From Phragmites australis (taxonomy: Eukaryota > Streptophyta > Magnoliopsida > Poales > Poaceae), in the NCBI RefSeq assembly GCF_958298935.1, contig NC_084923.1:37044501-37108500 (forward strand): a stretch of DNA of 64,000 nt, in the 5' to 3' direction. A program made the translations under genes and the position numbers. Positions 22,285 to 31,245 of the stretch are shown piece after piece. Below the pieces are notes generated by a model. That model saw nothing but the letters and a program-made list of their open reading frames with translations, ran no database searches and was not told where the DNA came from. The first letter of the stretch is position 1, and each line of letters starts with the position of its first letter.

Positions 22285-24180
22285 TTAGAGTCTTTCTTCT
22301 CGACCTCCTTTTCCTTCTTTTTTTTGGCTCTCTAGGGGAGACGGTATTGGGTCTGGAAGCGAGGTTGTCGGATGCGGAGGAGAGTGCGGTGAAGCCAGCT
22401 TCTCTGGAGGAGGAGAAGGCAGTGAAGCTGCCTTCTCAGGAGGTGACCGGCACGGCGGCGGTGCACTTGGAGCTCGTCCAGACTGGGATGCACTGGAAAC
22501 CACGATGTCGTCTCTCTTCCACTGGATCCGTTGATGAAGAGCTTCACCAAGAGTTATGACTTCCTCATTGGGGGGGGACCTCCAACACGTGATCAGTTGC
22601 ATTGCTATGTACCAAATCCATCATAACCACGGCATAGCCTGCACGTATCGAGACCGTATGTAAGATACAGACGCTTAGAAGCACCTGGCCCCTTGCAACC
22701 TCGATGTGATATCCGCCAAGCCTGATTACAAGGCTACATGACGTGGGCCCTCCTAGCAGGTTGATTGTATCTGGCTCAATCTCGGTAGTAGCTACTTGTT
22801 GCTCGACCTCCCTGGAGGTGCAGCTACTCTTCCCTGCAGCTCCGGGGCTAAAATCATGTGGCATGGAAATCTCTATTCCCTTTGCTGCAAGCTGCCCCAT
22901 AATGCTTGAGTAAACTTTCTGGGTGATGTCCCGTGTCAATGCATCCACATCCACTGCATCCGACCTCTTCCTCTTCTTGTACATCCCGATGTCTTTGGGA
23001 AAGCCGTATTTCCAGCCTTGGGACCTTGATACACCTCGCACTCGACCTGGGTGCTCTGGGTTTTCCATTACCGATGTAAGAACATCACTTTCCCTGACCC
23101 CGGTGAAAGAACCTTGGCTGGCTTCGGCTGCCTTTTCTTTGACTTTTTCTACGACTGCCTGGATTTCGCTGTTTCTGAATGTGATTTCCCCGCTATCGGA
23201 CAGCTCACCCTTTGCACGCAAATATGATTGTGATCGTCCCGGGAATTGATTCCAAGGATTCTCGCGGCCTTCTCTGGCTAATTTCTCGTCCTCTACCTGC
23301 CATTTTGCCCTTTTCCCAACGTAACCGGCTGTGCCGGTCCTGTGGTCATGCTTGTTCTTAGCCCGAAGCTGCTTCTTCTTCTCACTCTCCTTCTTGAACT
23401 GCTCTGAGCTCTTCATCTGCACAAAAGTATCCCAATCTTCCAGTTTCAAGTGTTTGTAACTCTCATAGGGTGCCACCCCTTTTGCTAAGTACCGATTCAC
23501 AAGCTTTCTCTTAAAGCTTCGGTGAAGTTTCGCGATCGCTTTCATTACTGCATTGACCACGGCGTTCTTTTGATGCTCGCTCATATTTCCAGGGTACTCC
23601 AGATACTCCATGATGATATTATTGAACAAGTCCCTCTTCGCTTCGTCACTGAGGTCATTGAACTTAGTCGTTATCGGCACCCTCTCCCAAGCAATGAGCC
23701 ATGCGACCCTCCGGAACCTTTTCAGGGCCTTTTCATCCGTAGGCAGCCCATCAGCATCGATTCCTGTGATGGCAACCTTGTTCGTCGGCCACTGTGTTTG
23801 TGTCCTTATCTTTTGGGCTCGTGCAACACTACCAGCTGTCTGGCTTGGAGACTGTGTTGCCGCCATCTAGAGAGAAAAAAAGGGGAGTTGACATAAACAA
23901 AGAATATTCCTCCATTCAACAAGTATAAAATGTAATGACTCACTCGTATCAATACCTCTTCAGCGGGATTGTATTCTTCGTTACTTGCCCGACGTCGGCT
24001 CTCCCGATTCGGTGACGGGATAGGGCTCGGGCTGTGATATTGGCTTTCACTGCTGCTGAAGGAGGACGTCGGGTGCGGGCTTGGGCTCCTATCCGCCCCA
24101 TCTTTTGCTGGGGCAGCCTCTAGTGCTAGCATCCTCTGTGCTTTTTGTTTCTTAGGGGTGACAGTCCTCTTCTTCCCCAT
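22285..24180 (-). pseudogene. CACTA En/Spm-type plant transposase ORF (Ptta-like), two exons
   Basis: Exon 1 runs from the ATG at 24180 to 23956: basic start MGKKRTVTPKKQKAQR, then a Ser/Pro-rich part. An intron with GT (23955) and AG (23867) follows, and exon 2 starts at 23866 with MAATQSPSQ. About 130-220 residues into exon 2 lies the plant En/Spm pattern EKKKQLRAKNKHDHRTG, GYVGKRAKWQVEDEKLA and NPWNQFPGR, followed by a basic patch with MYKKRKR. Proteins of this class are thought to bind subterminal repeats (family knowledge). The frame breaks in an 8-G run at 22570-22577; after it the frame resumes with NEEVITLGEALHQRIQWKR and a Pro/Ser-rich tail to 22285. The Ulp1 region follows in the same direction, so both may have been one gene. 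Confidence 0.75.
23867..23955 (-). other. Intron of the CACTA En/Spm-type ORF
   Basis: Donor GTATTGAT at 23955, pyrimidine-rich acceptor TTTTTTTCTCTCTAG ending at 23867, 89 bp. Removing it keeps the frame between the exon-1 end (...NPAEE) and MAATQSPSQ. Confidence 0.6.
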
Positions 24181-24773
24181 GGTTTCTTAGAGGAAAGAAA
24201 AGGAATCAAGGTTAATGATTTTCTTAAATCTACTAGTCGAACTATCCCGATGGTTGTGCACAAAATAGTACTTAGCAAAACTATAGAATATAGATACGTG
24301 TGAAGTCAACCGCACATCCTCAACCCGTTGAATAAAAGTTTCCATGTATTTAAGAAATTAGTACTCGTGCCTAAAATGAAAGAAAAATGAAAGCAACCAA
24401 GGTGACCAAGGTCCAACCCAACCATGAGGCATGTTGTGAATCAAAGCCTTCTTTACTTAATAATTTCTAATGTTTGACACTCCTATTGTTTTCTTCTTAA
24501 TTTTGAGCCAAAAAATGGGGGGGGGGGGTGAATTTTTCCTTTTGAGATTAATTAATAAAGTATTTTAAGTCATTGTTCTCTCTCTCTTTTTAAAATAATT
24601 AGATCATTATTTTCCTCTCTTGACTCCACAAAGTAGTATCATATGGCTACTGTTAACATTAACACTAGATCATGTGCACATATGTTAAAAAACTTCTAGG
24701 TTTGCGAGAGGAGAACGAAGGGTGTTTGGGAGGTGGGCTAACGATGCGAACATATAACAAGCCAATTCAAGCT
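24181..24773. other. Upstream region of the CACTA ORF, non-coding
   Basis: AT-rich leader and spacer DNA with a run of 12 G at about 24518-24529. No gene is seen. It ends at the left target copy of a LINE insertion. Confidence 0.45.
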
Positions 24774-25090
24774 CTGGATATTGGATCGATCAACGCAACA
24801 AGAATTATGGTGGCCTCAGATCAACTGTCTGGAGGTAGTGAACAACTTAATAGATCATAGCAGATGCAAGTTCTTGTGCGGTGATTACAGAGATTGAGGC
24901 CCAACGGCGTCAGTTCGAGAAACTGGAGATACGCCATGAAAGACTGGGAGACAAACATTGATGCTCACAATTTAGCAAAGTATGCATGTCCCCTAGAAAG
25001 TGGTCGCCATGTTTGGTTTCTTGATCCCCATGCTTTGTAAACATGCATGTAAATAATGAATAAAGATCTCCCGGCTTTGTCTAAAAAAAA
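24774..25090 (+). mobile_element. 5'-truncated LINE (L1-like) 3' end
   Basis: It ends in AATAAAG, a CCGGCTTTGTCT stretch and a short poly-A (25083-25090). It is flanked by an imperfect 19-20 bp repeat sharing CAATTCAAGCT (24755-24773 and 25091-25110), as expected for target-primed insertion. In one frame it encodes DAHNLAKYACPLESGRHVW before a stop, resembling the RNase H-like (RVT_3) tail of grass LINEs (recalled pattern). It is 317 bp, so heavily truncated. Confidence 0.6.
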
Positions 25091-25110
25091 TTACTAGGTC
25101 AATTCAAGCT

Positions 25111-25677
25111 TAACTAATGGTTGCCAGCCAAAGGATCGACCAGGTGCCATAACGTTTCGCCATGTATATCTGGTAAGTCAGTTTTGGATATTCGATGGCC
25201 TTGCCTCCGAATATTTGTGTCCTTGTCTTCGTAATACAGTATATGTACATAACATACTGAAATACACTTCTTATGTAGTCGATATTTGTGTTCTGAAGAA
25301 ATTAAGAAATTTATGTAATCTCAAAAAGAAAAAATGCAAGATATTAGTTAAGTGCAGATGCCAGGTGACAGTTGTGGGGGAACATGCTTTGGGATTCTTC
25401 TAATGTTTGACCCATCCTACAATTCAAAAAATTCAAAGAAAGGGGGAAGGAGGGAGAAGTACATGGAGCGACAGGGCGACGGGCGAGGGGGCGACGGGGT
25501 GGCGGCGGTGACGGGGAGACGGGTCGATGGTGAAGGGTGGAGGGTGACGGCTCGTGGCAGCGGGTGGAGGGTGATGGCGACGGGGAACCCTAGCTTGCGT
25601 AGGCAAAAAGACTTAGGCAAAACGAGACTGCGCGCGCGGGGACTAGCTAGGGTTATATACAAACAAGTCATAGGTGA
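25111..25677. other. CACTA internal spacer; GC-rich G-run segment at 25440-25600
   Basis: AT-rich DNA followed by a purine-rich stretch (GGCGACGGGCGAGGGGGCGA and similar) that lies just upstream of the En/Spm-type gene on the minus strand. It may be the leader or promoter region of that gene (inference from position). No protein is supported. Confidence 0.4.
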
Positions 25678-26060
25678 CGGGTGATAATATTACCCGTCAC
25701 CTATAAGTATCACCCGTCACTTATTGTAAATAAAAGGTGACGGGTTATTAATATCACCCGTCACTTTTTACTTCGACTCGGCCTATACATATAAGTGATA
25801 GGTGACGGGTTATAAATGTCACCCGTCACTTATTGTAAGTAAAGGGTGACGGGTTATTAATATCACCTGTCATCGTTTATTTTGACTCGACCTGTACATA
25901 TAAGTGATAGGTGACGGTTTATAAATGTCATCCGTCACTTATTTCCAGTAAAAGGTGACGGGTTATTAATATCACCCGTCGCCTTTTACTTCGACTCGGC
26001 CTGTACATATAAGTGATACGTGACGATTATAAATGTCACCCGTCACTTATTGTAAGTAAA
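25678..26060. repeat. 109-bp tandem array of GTGACGGGT hairpins inside the CACTA element
   Basis: The marker CCTRTACATATAAGTGATA recurs at 25782, 25891 and 26000, exactly 109 bp apart. Each unit has two imperfect hairpins, GTGACGGGTTATAAATGTCA with CCCGTCAC, and GGTGACGGGTTATTAATAT with CACCCGTCAC. The arms use the same motif as the terminal repeats at 18833-19300. The array lies between the tnp2 end and the En/Spm-type gene, not at an obvious terminus. Confidence 0.9.
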
Positions 26061-26280
26061 AATTCAAATTTGACATTAATATTAAAAATTCAAATTTAAC
26101 ATTAATATTACAAATTCAAATAACTTGAAACTTAAAATTCAAATTTGACATTAACATTAACAATTCAAATAACTTAAAAGTCAAATTTACCATTAATATT
26201 ACAAATTTGACATTAATATTACAAATTTGTCATTAATATTACAAATTTGTCATAAATATTACAAATTTCACACTGAAATT
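26050..26280. repeat. AT-rich tandem repeat (about 20-bp unit)
   Basis: Units like ACAAATTTGTCATTAATATT repeat with a 20-bp period in 26200-26275 and more loosely upstream. It follows directly after the hairpin array. Confidence 0.75.
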
Positions 26281-26294
26281 CAAATTCACTGTTT

Positions 26295-27575
26295 TCATGC
26301 TTTCTTGACATGGATCCCTTCGTTATGGTCAGGGCGGATGTATGGAGTTTCCTCGATCGGCGAAAGGCGTGGCACAACTGCAGTAGCAAAAGGGGAAATT
26401 TCATTGAATTGATTGAACTCCTCCTCATCAACGACGTTTGTAACTCCGACGATGAGTCTTTTCCCAGCGAGAACCATATGACGTTTCTCCTTTGTTGTGT
26501 CAGTCACATAAAAGACTTGGCGAACATCTTTAGCGAGTACGAAGGGTTCAGACTTGTATCTGACATGTTTGAGATCAACGCTAGTTAACCCATACTCGTC
26601 ATTAGTGATGCCCTTTACCCCACATATCCAACGGCACCGAAACAGGGCTACCTTAAATCCCAAGTAGTTCAACTCCCAGATCTCCTCTATTTAACCATAG
26701 TATGTGCCCCTCTGCATATCATTGTCATAAGCTTCTATACGGACACCACTGTTCTGGTATATGCTCTTCGCAGCTTGGGCAACCGTGTAAAATGTGTATC
26801 CGTTTATATCGTACCCTTGATATGTCATAATTATGTATATAGGGCCTGATGCTAGTTTTTTTATCAGAGCACTTGTAGGAGTACTCGATTGTCTGATTCG
26901 ATCTTGGAACCAAGTCGTAAACCTTCGCATATGTTGCCTCGCAACCCAAGCTTCAGTCTGCCCTGGATTCTCTTCAAGCAGTATCTACTTGTGCTCATCG
27001 ACATATCGGCACACTTCGCTCATTTGTTGCAGCACGAGGGAATGAGCTTGGTCATAAGTCTTCAAATCAGGAGTTATTGCCATCTTCCCTAGAACTCCCA
27101 CACCTGCGAGCCTCCTCTCATGGCAAGACTTAGGCACGTCAATTGGGTTATTTGGGTCAATGTAATTAACAGACCACTCCAATGCCTCCTCTGTCGTGTA
27201 ACCCTGCACGACGCATCCCTCAAGAAAGGCTCGATTCCTTACGTACGACTTGAGAATGCCCATATATCTCTCGTATAGAAACATGTGATGCAGGAACACG
27301 GGACCCAGATAGTGTATCTGCTTCACGAGGTGAGCAGTGAGATGTACTATGATATCGAAAAATGATGGTGAGAAATACACCTCAAGAATACATAGAGTCT
27401 CAAAGTGTCTTCTTTCTAGCTCCTCCAGCGAGTCTGGATCGAGCACCTTTTGTTCAATTGCATTGAAGAAAAAGCAGAGGCTCAGGATAGCCTCGTGAAC
27501 CTTCATTGGGAGGATGTTCCTAATTGCTACCACAAGCAGTGACGTCATCATCACATGACAATCATGGGACTTCAT
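26295..27575 (-). pseudogene. CACTA tnp2 C-terminal region (DUF4218 and DUF4216)
   Basis: From 27575 downward the frame starts at MMKSHDCHVMMTSLL and continues with VAIRNILPMKVHEAI, ELERRHFETLCILEVYF and GPVFLHHMFLYERYMGILK, the DUF4218 domain of CACTA tnp2 proteins. After a gap, 26930-26691 has TYQGYDINGYTFYTVAQ and YQNSGVRIEAYDNDMQ. 26672-26295 has NYLGFKVALFRCRW, DEYGLTSVDL and EEEFNQFNEI, the DUF4216 domain near the protein end. Frame breaks lie at 26930-26985 and near 26690. The catalytic N-terminal half is absent: the coding frame ends where the next element starts. tnp2 is the transposase of CACTA elements. Confidence 0.82.
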
Positions 27576-28034
27576 CATGGCAAAATTATATAATATAGGA
27601 TTATAGATTTTGTCTCTGTAAAATTATATGTGATATCGATATTATTATAGATGGTTTCAGAACCATATATAATATTACAGACGGATTTTATTGAAACTTG
27701 TATGCGAGTAGTTAGAATCACACATGATTTTTGTTAAAATATGTATGTGTTAGTTGTCACAGGCAGAGTTTTTTAAAAACCGTCTATGTGACCTTTTCCC
27801 CTATAAACAAATTTTGCTTCCTGGCCACCCTCATGGCATGACATACACACTTTATGATTCTGAGAAACCAAGTGAAGAAGTGTCTTGGTTTGCATGTGAT
27901 AAGGCATTGACAGTAGTTGATGTGTCTTGAACCTGGTTAGAATGTGTTTGTGGATGTTTGATCTTGTTCATGTCTAACCCGAGTTGGCGGTGTTTGAAAT
28001 TGATGAATTCTTCTATGTACATAGAAAAATTACA

Positions 28035-28560
28035 CATCGGATGTTCCGGTGTTCACTGAAAGTTCCGGTGTGGGCAATGTGTACTCTCCGGACTATTTCT
28101 TATAGAGAGCAATTTTTTGGACGAAATTGAAGGTCAATACACCGGAAGGTCCGGTGAATGTGGTGGCTACACCGGAGGGTATCACCAGAGCATTTTCAGT
28201 GCTGAAGCAGAAATGAAAGTAAACATCAGATGGTCCTGTGATGGATTTTAAGAGTGACGGAGTATTTTCTGTAGAGAGGAGATTTTTGGCGCCAGGTTTG
28301 ATTATGTACGTCGGATAGTACGGTGCTGAGATTATGAACAATGGAGAATGCATCGGATCTTTTGTTGTGGAGAGTTTGTAGAAGGGTGGATCGGTAGATT
28401 GGCACACACCAGATTATCCGGTGATGAACATAAGATCATCAGAAACTTTCACCGGACCTTTTCTTGCATAGAGCAAAGTTTTCCTAGAACAGATAGTGTT
28501 ACACTCACCGGATGGTCCGGTGTTTAGGAGCAGAACACACCAGAATATTCGGTGTTCACG
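28035..28560. repeat. Array of CCGGTG / CACCGG motif pairs in the solo LTR
   Basis: About eight loose copies of a near-palindrome (CCGGATGGTCCGGTG, CCGGAAGGTCCGGTG and decayed forms), spaced 20-80 bp apart. They lie in U3, upstream of the TATA box at 29215. Confidence 0.7.
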
Positions 28561-29214
28561 TTTTCTGTAGAATGTGCTTTGAGTTGAAGTTTTTGATTTT
28601 ATGCTAAGCTGGAGATGTTTTAGAGTGTGTAGAAATGTGTTTGCTTGTTTCAAGGTGTGTAGGTGACGGATGCAACTTGGCGGTCGACGGCGTGTGATAA
28701 GGGCTAAGCAGGTGCTTGGTGCTAGATGATCAAGGAGGGCCGGACGGAGTCAATGGTGATCCAAGCTGTACATATAAAGGTCAAGCAAAGCATTAAACAG
28801 AGGATGAATATGGCGTGTCGACAAAGAGCGAAGGGGATCCTAGTGCAAGTGACAAGGCGGCCCGAGGGATCGGGAGCGGGAGAGGCTTGCCGGTGATCAA
28901 GATCGCAAGACAGAGGACATGCGCTATCATCGGAGCGCTAGCTTTAGTTGAAAGCAAGTGGCGGCTAGTCAAGCTTTGAGAAGTATGATAGGGTTTCGCG
29001 GTTTGGCCTCAAAACCGTGGGAGGACTGGAGGAGTATGTGGCACCATCGCGAAGCTTACGTCGACACGAAGCTAAGTTGTAAAGGTGTCACAACCGTCCG
29101 ATGAATGGAGAAGAAAATAGACTAAAATACCCTTGATGATAGGTAGAAGTGTACTACAAGAGAAGTGTAATTTGAGAAAAAGTTAGGAAACTTGAGGATC
29201 ATATTTCCTAGGCC

Positions 29215-29222
29215 TATAAATA
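29215..29222 (+). promoter_or_regulatory. TATA box of the Copia solo LTR
   Basis: TATAAATA in GGCCTATAAATAGAGGG, at the same place as TATAAATA in both Copia-2 LTRs. Confidence 0.7.
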
Positions 29223-30274
29223 GAGGGTAGAGCTATGAAAGAGGTTGAACCAGCCATTTAAGCCCATTGTGCCACCCATATAAGAGCATTTTGTTAGGGT
29301 TTTAGTGGAGAAGATGATGGATGTTTAGCCTATGTAATATGTGAGAGTTTTGAGAGAAAAATCTTTGTAATCCATCTAAAATAAGGCTGATATCTTTGAG
29401 TAATGAAGTTTATTTTATTTCATATGCTTGAAGTCCCCTCATTCTAGTTTTCCTCTCTTGGTTCCCTTGCTTTGTGTGCAAGTTTTCCTTTCCGGTTTTG
29501 ATTTTGATTTTTGTTTTTGTGCTAAAATTTTAGCACCTTGTGAGGTTATTTTTCTTATTGCCAGAGGCATAAAATTCGCATACACATGCTTATGTGATGG
29601 GGTTTTGAATTCACTTACTTTTAGACAATCAACTTATTAAATTTTGTTGCTTGGTGTTTATTTTTTCTTGTTTATTTGCTAGTTGTGATCTTTCAAGTGC
29701 TAACATACATTTATTGATCTTAAATAGAACCTATGGTTCATATATCATTCGTGGAATCATGTTGCATCGAATTTCTCTTGTTAAAACTTCTCTCGATTTT
29801 TGCTTTCGCTTGAGTTTTGAGGTGTGTTAGGTGATCCAAATAGGAGAAAGTCATCAATTTCGCAAGAAATTTATTGAGGCGTCTATTCACCTCCTCTTTA
29901 GTCGTCAATCTCGTTCATACAGATTCACAAATTAAATAATATATTGAAACATTATTCAGAATATCGATCACACATTGTTCATAACATAAAACACAAGCAT
30001 TTACATATCATAAAGGTTAAGAACATAATACAAATGCATATCACACAATGTTCAGAACACATAGACCTAACTAGCTCAACATAATTCATAGCTATACATC
30101 ATTGGCTGATCGATGCCGTCTTCCAAAAAGATGAAATGATTGATATCATGGTGACGTCGTCTTCCAGAAGTGATCGACAAACTTGGGTCGATCGATATCG
30201 TCTTTCAAAAAGACGAAATGATAGACATCATTTCGCTCAGCCTCCTACATTTTAGTACAACATCAATCCAAGCA

Positions 30275-30535
30275 TCATTCAATGAGAAACTCGCGGTCAT
30301 CTGGATCAGGCCTGACTAGCTCATGCATGAGCCCTGTGTTGCTACCAAACCACCAGTCATGGTTCAACAAGAAATGTGCGTCCAATCCTCTTTTGCAATT
30401 GACGAAAATGTTTCTATTGTGATGAACATCGATGAAAAAATTTTCATTCAGAAGAACAGAATGGAGAACGTGGTTCACAACATGCACAGGATCCACGAAG
30501 GGGACCTTCATAGCAACGAAGAAGACGATGTCCAC
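30275..30535 (-). CDS. Unidentified small ORF in the second CACTA-like element
   Basis: An 86-residue frame starting MDIVFFVAMKVPFVDPVHVV, with a Trp-rich core HDWWFGSNTGLMHEL and the end RPDPDDREFLIE. I do not recognise a domain. Its balanced composition and aromatic-rich core suggest it may once have been coding, perhaps one exon of a captured gene or of a longer transposon gene. A separate short frame upstream (about 30640-30600, MAQFTAIRT then stop) has no clear link. It could also be chance. Confidence 0.3.
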   Translation of the reverse strand: MDIVFFVAMKVPFVDPVHVVNHVLHSVLLNENFFIDVHHNRNIFVNCKRGLDAHFLLNHDWWFGSNTGLMHELVRPDPDDREFLIE

Positions 30536-31009
30536 TTAACTGAAGTCGATGCCAAGCATCCACACCGTCGAAGCCACCATAGGAGCAACCCCATCCTATC
30601 ATGTCCTGATTGCCGTGAACTGCGCCATTGCAGATCTATGATAAAAACAAGGCTTTACCATCAGTTACACAAATCGAAGCAATTAAAACCTAACAAACCC
30701 TAACTAAATCGCGATGGGAACCATATGATACTCACCTCATTGCAGTGAAAGGGATTTGACCCCCGCCGAGATCTCGCTTCTTCAACGCTGATGGTGAATG
30801 AGGATGATGCTTCTCAGTACAATGGAAAATATGAACACTAGGATATGAGGAAGAAGAAAACTTCTATTCGCTTTATATTGGGGGAGGCGAGTGGATTGCT
30901 TGTGTGTGAAGCTAAAAGTGATTGGAGAGATGAGCGGGTTGTGTGTGTGGGAAGCCAAAGAGTCAGAAGAGACGAGCGGTCAAATTTGAAAGCATTCGTA
31001 AGTCTTTAA

Positions 31010-31205
31010 ATATAGACAAGTTTTTATAAAATCCATCTGTGTCTATCGTATAAATACAAATGGATCTTACAAGAAACTATCTATGATAATATCGTAGACG
31101 TGTTTTTCTAAACGTTGTCTATGTTTATTATATAACAGAAACAGACGAATTTATAAAAATCGTCTATAATTTTAGTCATACATAGACGGTTGTCTTGTTA
31201 CAGAC
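31010..31205. repeat. Subterminal repeats of the second CACTA-like element, right end
   Basis: Four to five copies of a (T)AGACG(G/A) or complementary CGTCTA motif, several with long T or A spacers, within 200 bp of the TTATCAGTG end. A smaller set lies at 27655-27805 at the other end. Confidence 0.65.
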
Positions 31206-31245
31206 ACATCTGTCTTAGCAACTATATAAGAATATTTTATCAGTG

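Larger units (their letters stand above)
18815..27575 (-). mobile_element. CACTA (En/Spm) DNA transposon, degraded and nested
   Basis: Minus-strand order: tnp2 C-terminal region (27575-26295), AT-rich tandem DNA, a hairpin array (26060-25678), an En/Spm-type ORF (24180-22285), an Ulp1 protease region (22204-19740), and subterminal hairpin repeats (19300-18833). These domains together are typical of grass CACTA elements. The low-coordinate end looks like a worn CACTACAAGAAA (CAACATGAAAAAG at 18815). The other end is lost where a second CACTA-like element begins inside tnp2. Nested inside are a solo LTR (20176-21633) and a LINE tail (24774-25090). Confidence 0.8.
27861..29921 (+). mobile_element. 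Copia solo LTR, perfect TSD GATTC
   Basis: It begins TGAGAAACCAAG, like the Copia-2 LTR read on the minus strand, and ends TCGTTCATACA. The flanks are GATTC at 27856-27860 and 29922-29926. Length 2061 bp. The last 500 bp match the Copia-2 LTR closely, but 28035-28560 has an extra block of CCGGATGGTCCGGTG-like motifs. TATA box TATAAATA at 29215-29222. No internal domain is present. Confidence 0.9.
27576..31245. mobile_element. Second CACTA-like element with AGACGG subterminal repeats
   Basis: The right end reads TTTTATCAGTG at 31245, which reversed is CACTGATAAAATATTC. The left end at 27576 (CATGGCAAAATTATATAATATAG) is a worn version. Near both ends are repeats of an AGACGG/CCGTCT type motif (27655-27805 and 31010-31205). 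It begins exactly inside the DUF4218 coding region of the neighbouring CACTA element. It carries a Copia solo LTR (27861-29921) and one minus-strand ORF (30535-30275). No 3-bp target duplication can be shown with confidence. Confidence 0.55.

Noticed and set aside
22923..23896. Plus-strand open frames opposite the CACTA ORF
   Set aside because: Shadows of the real minus-strand coding sequence.
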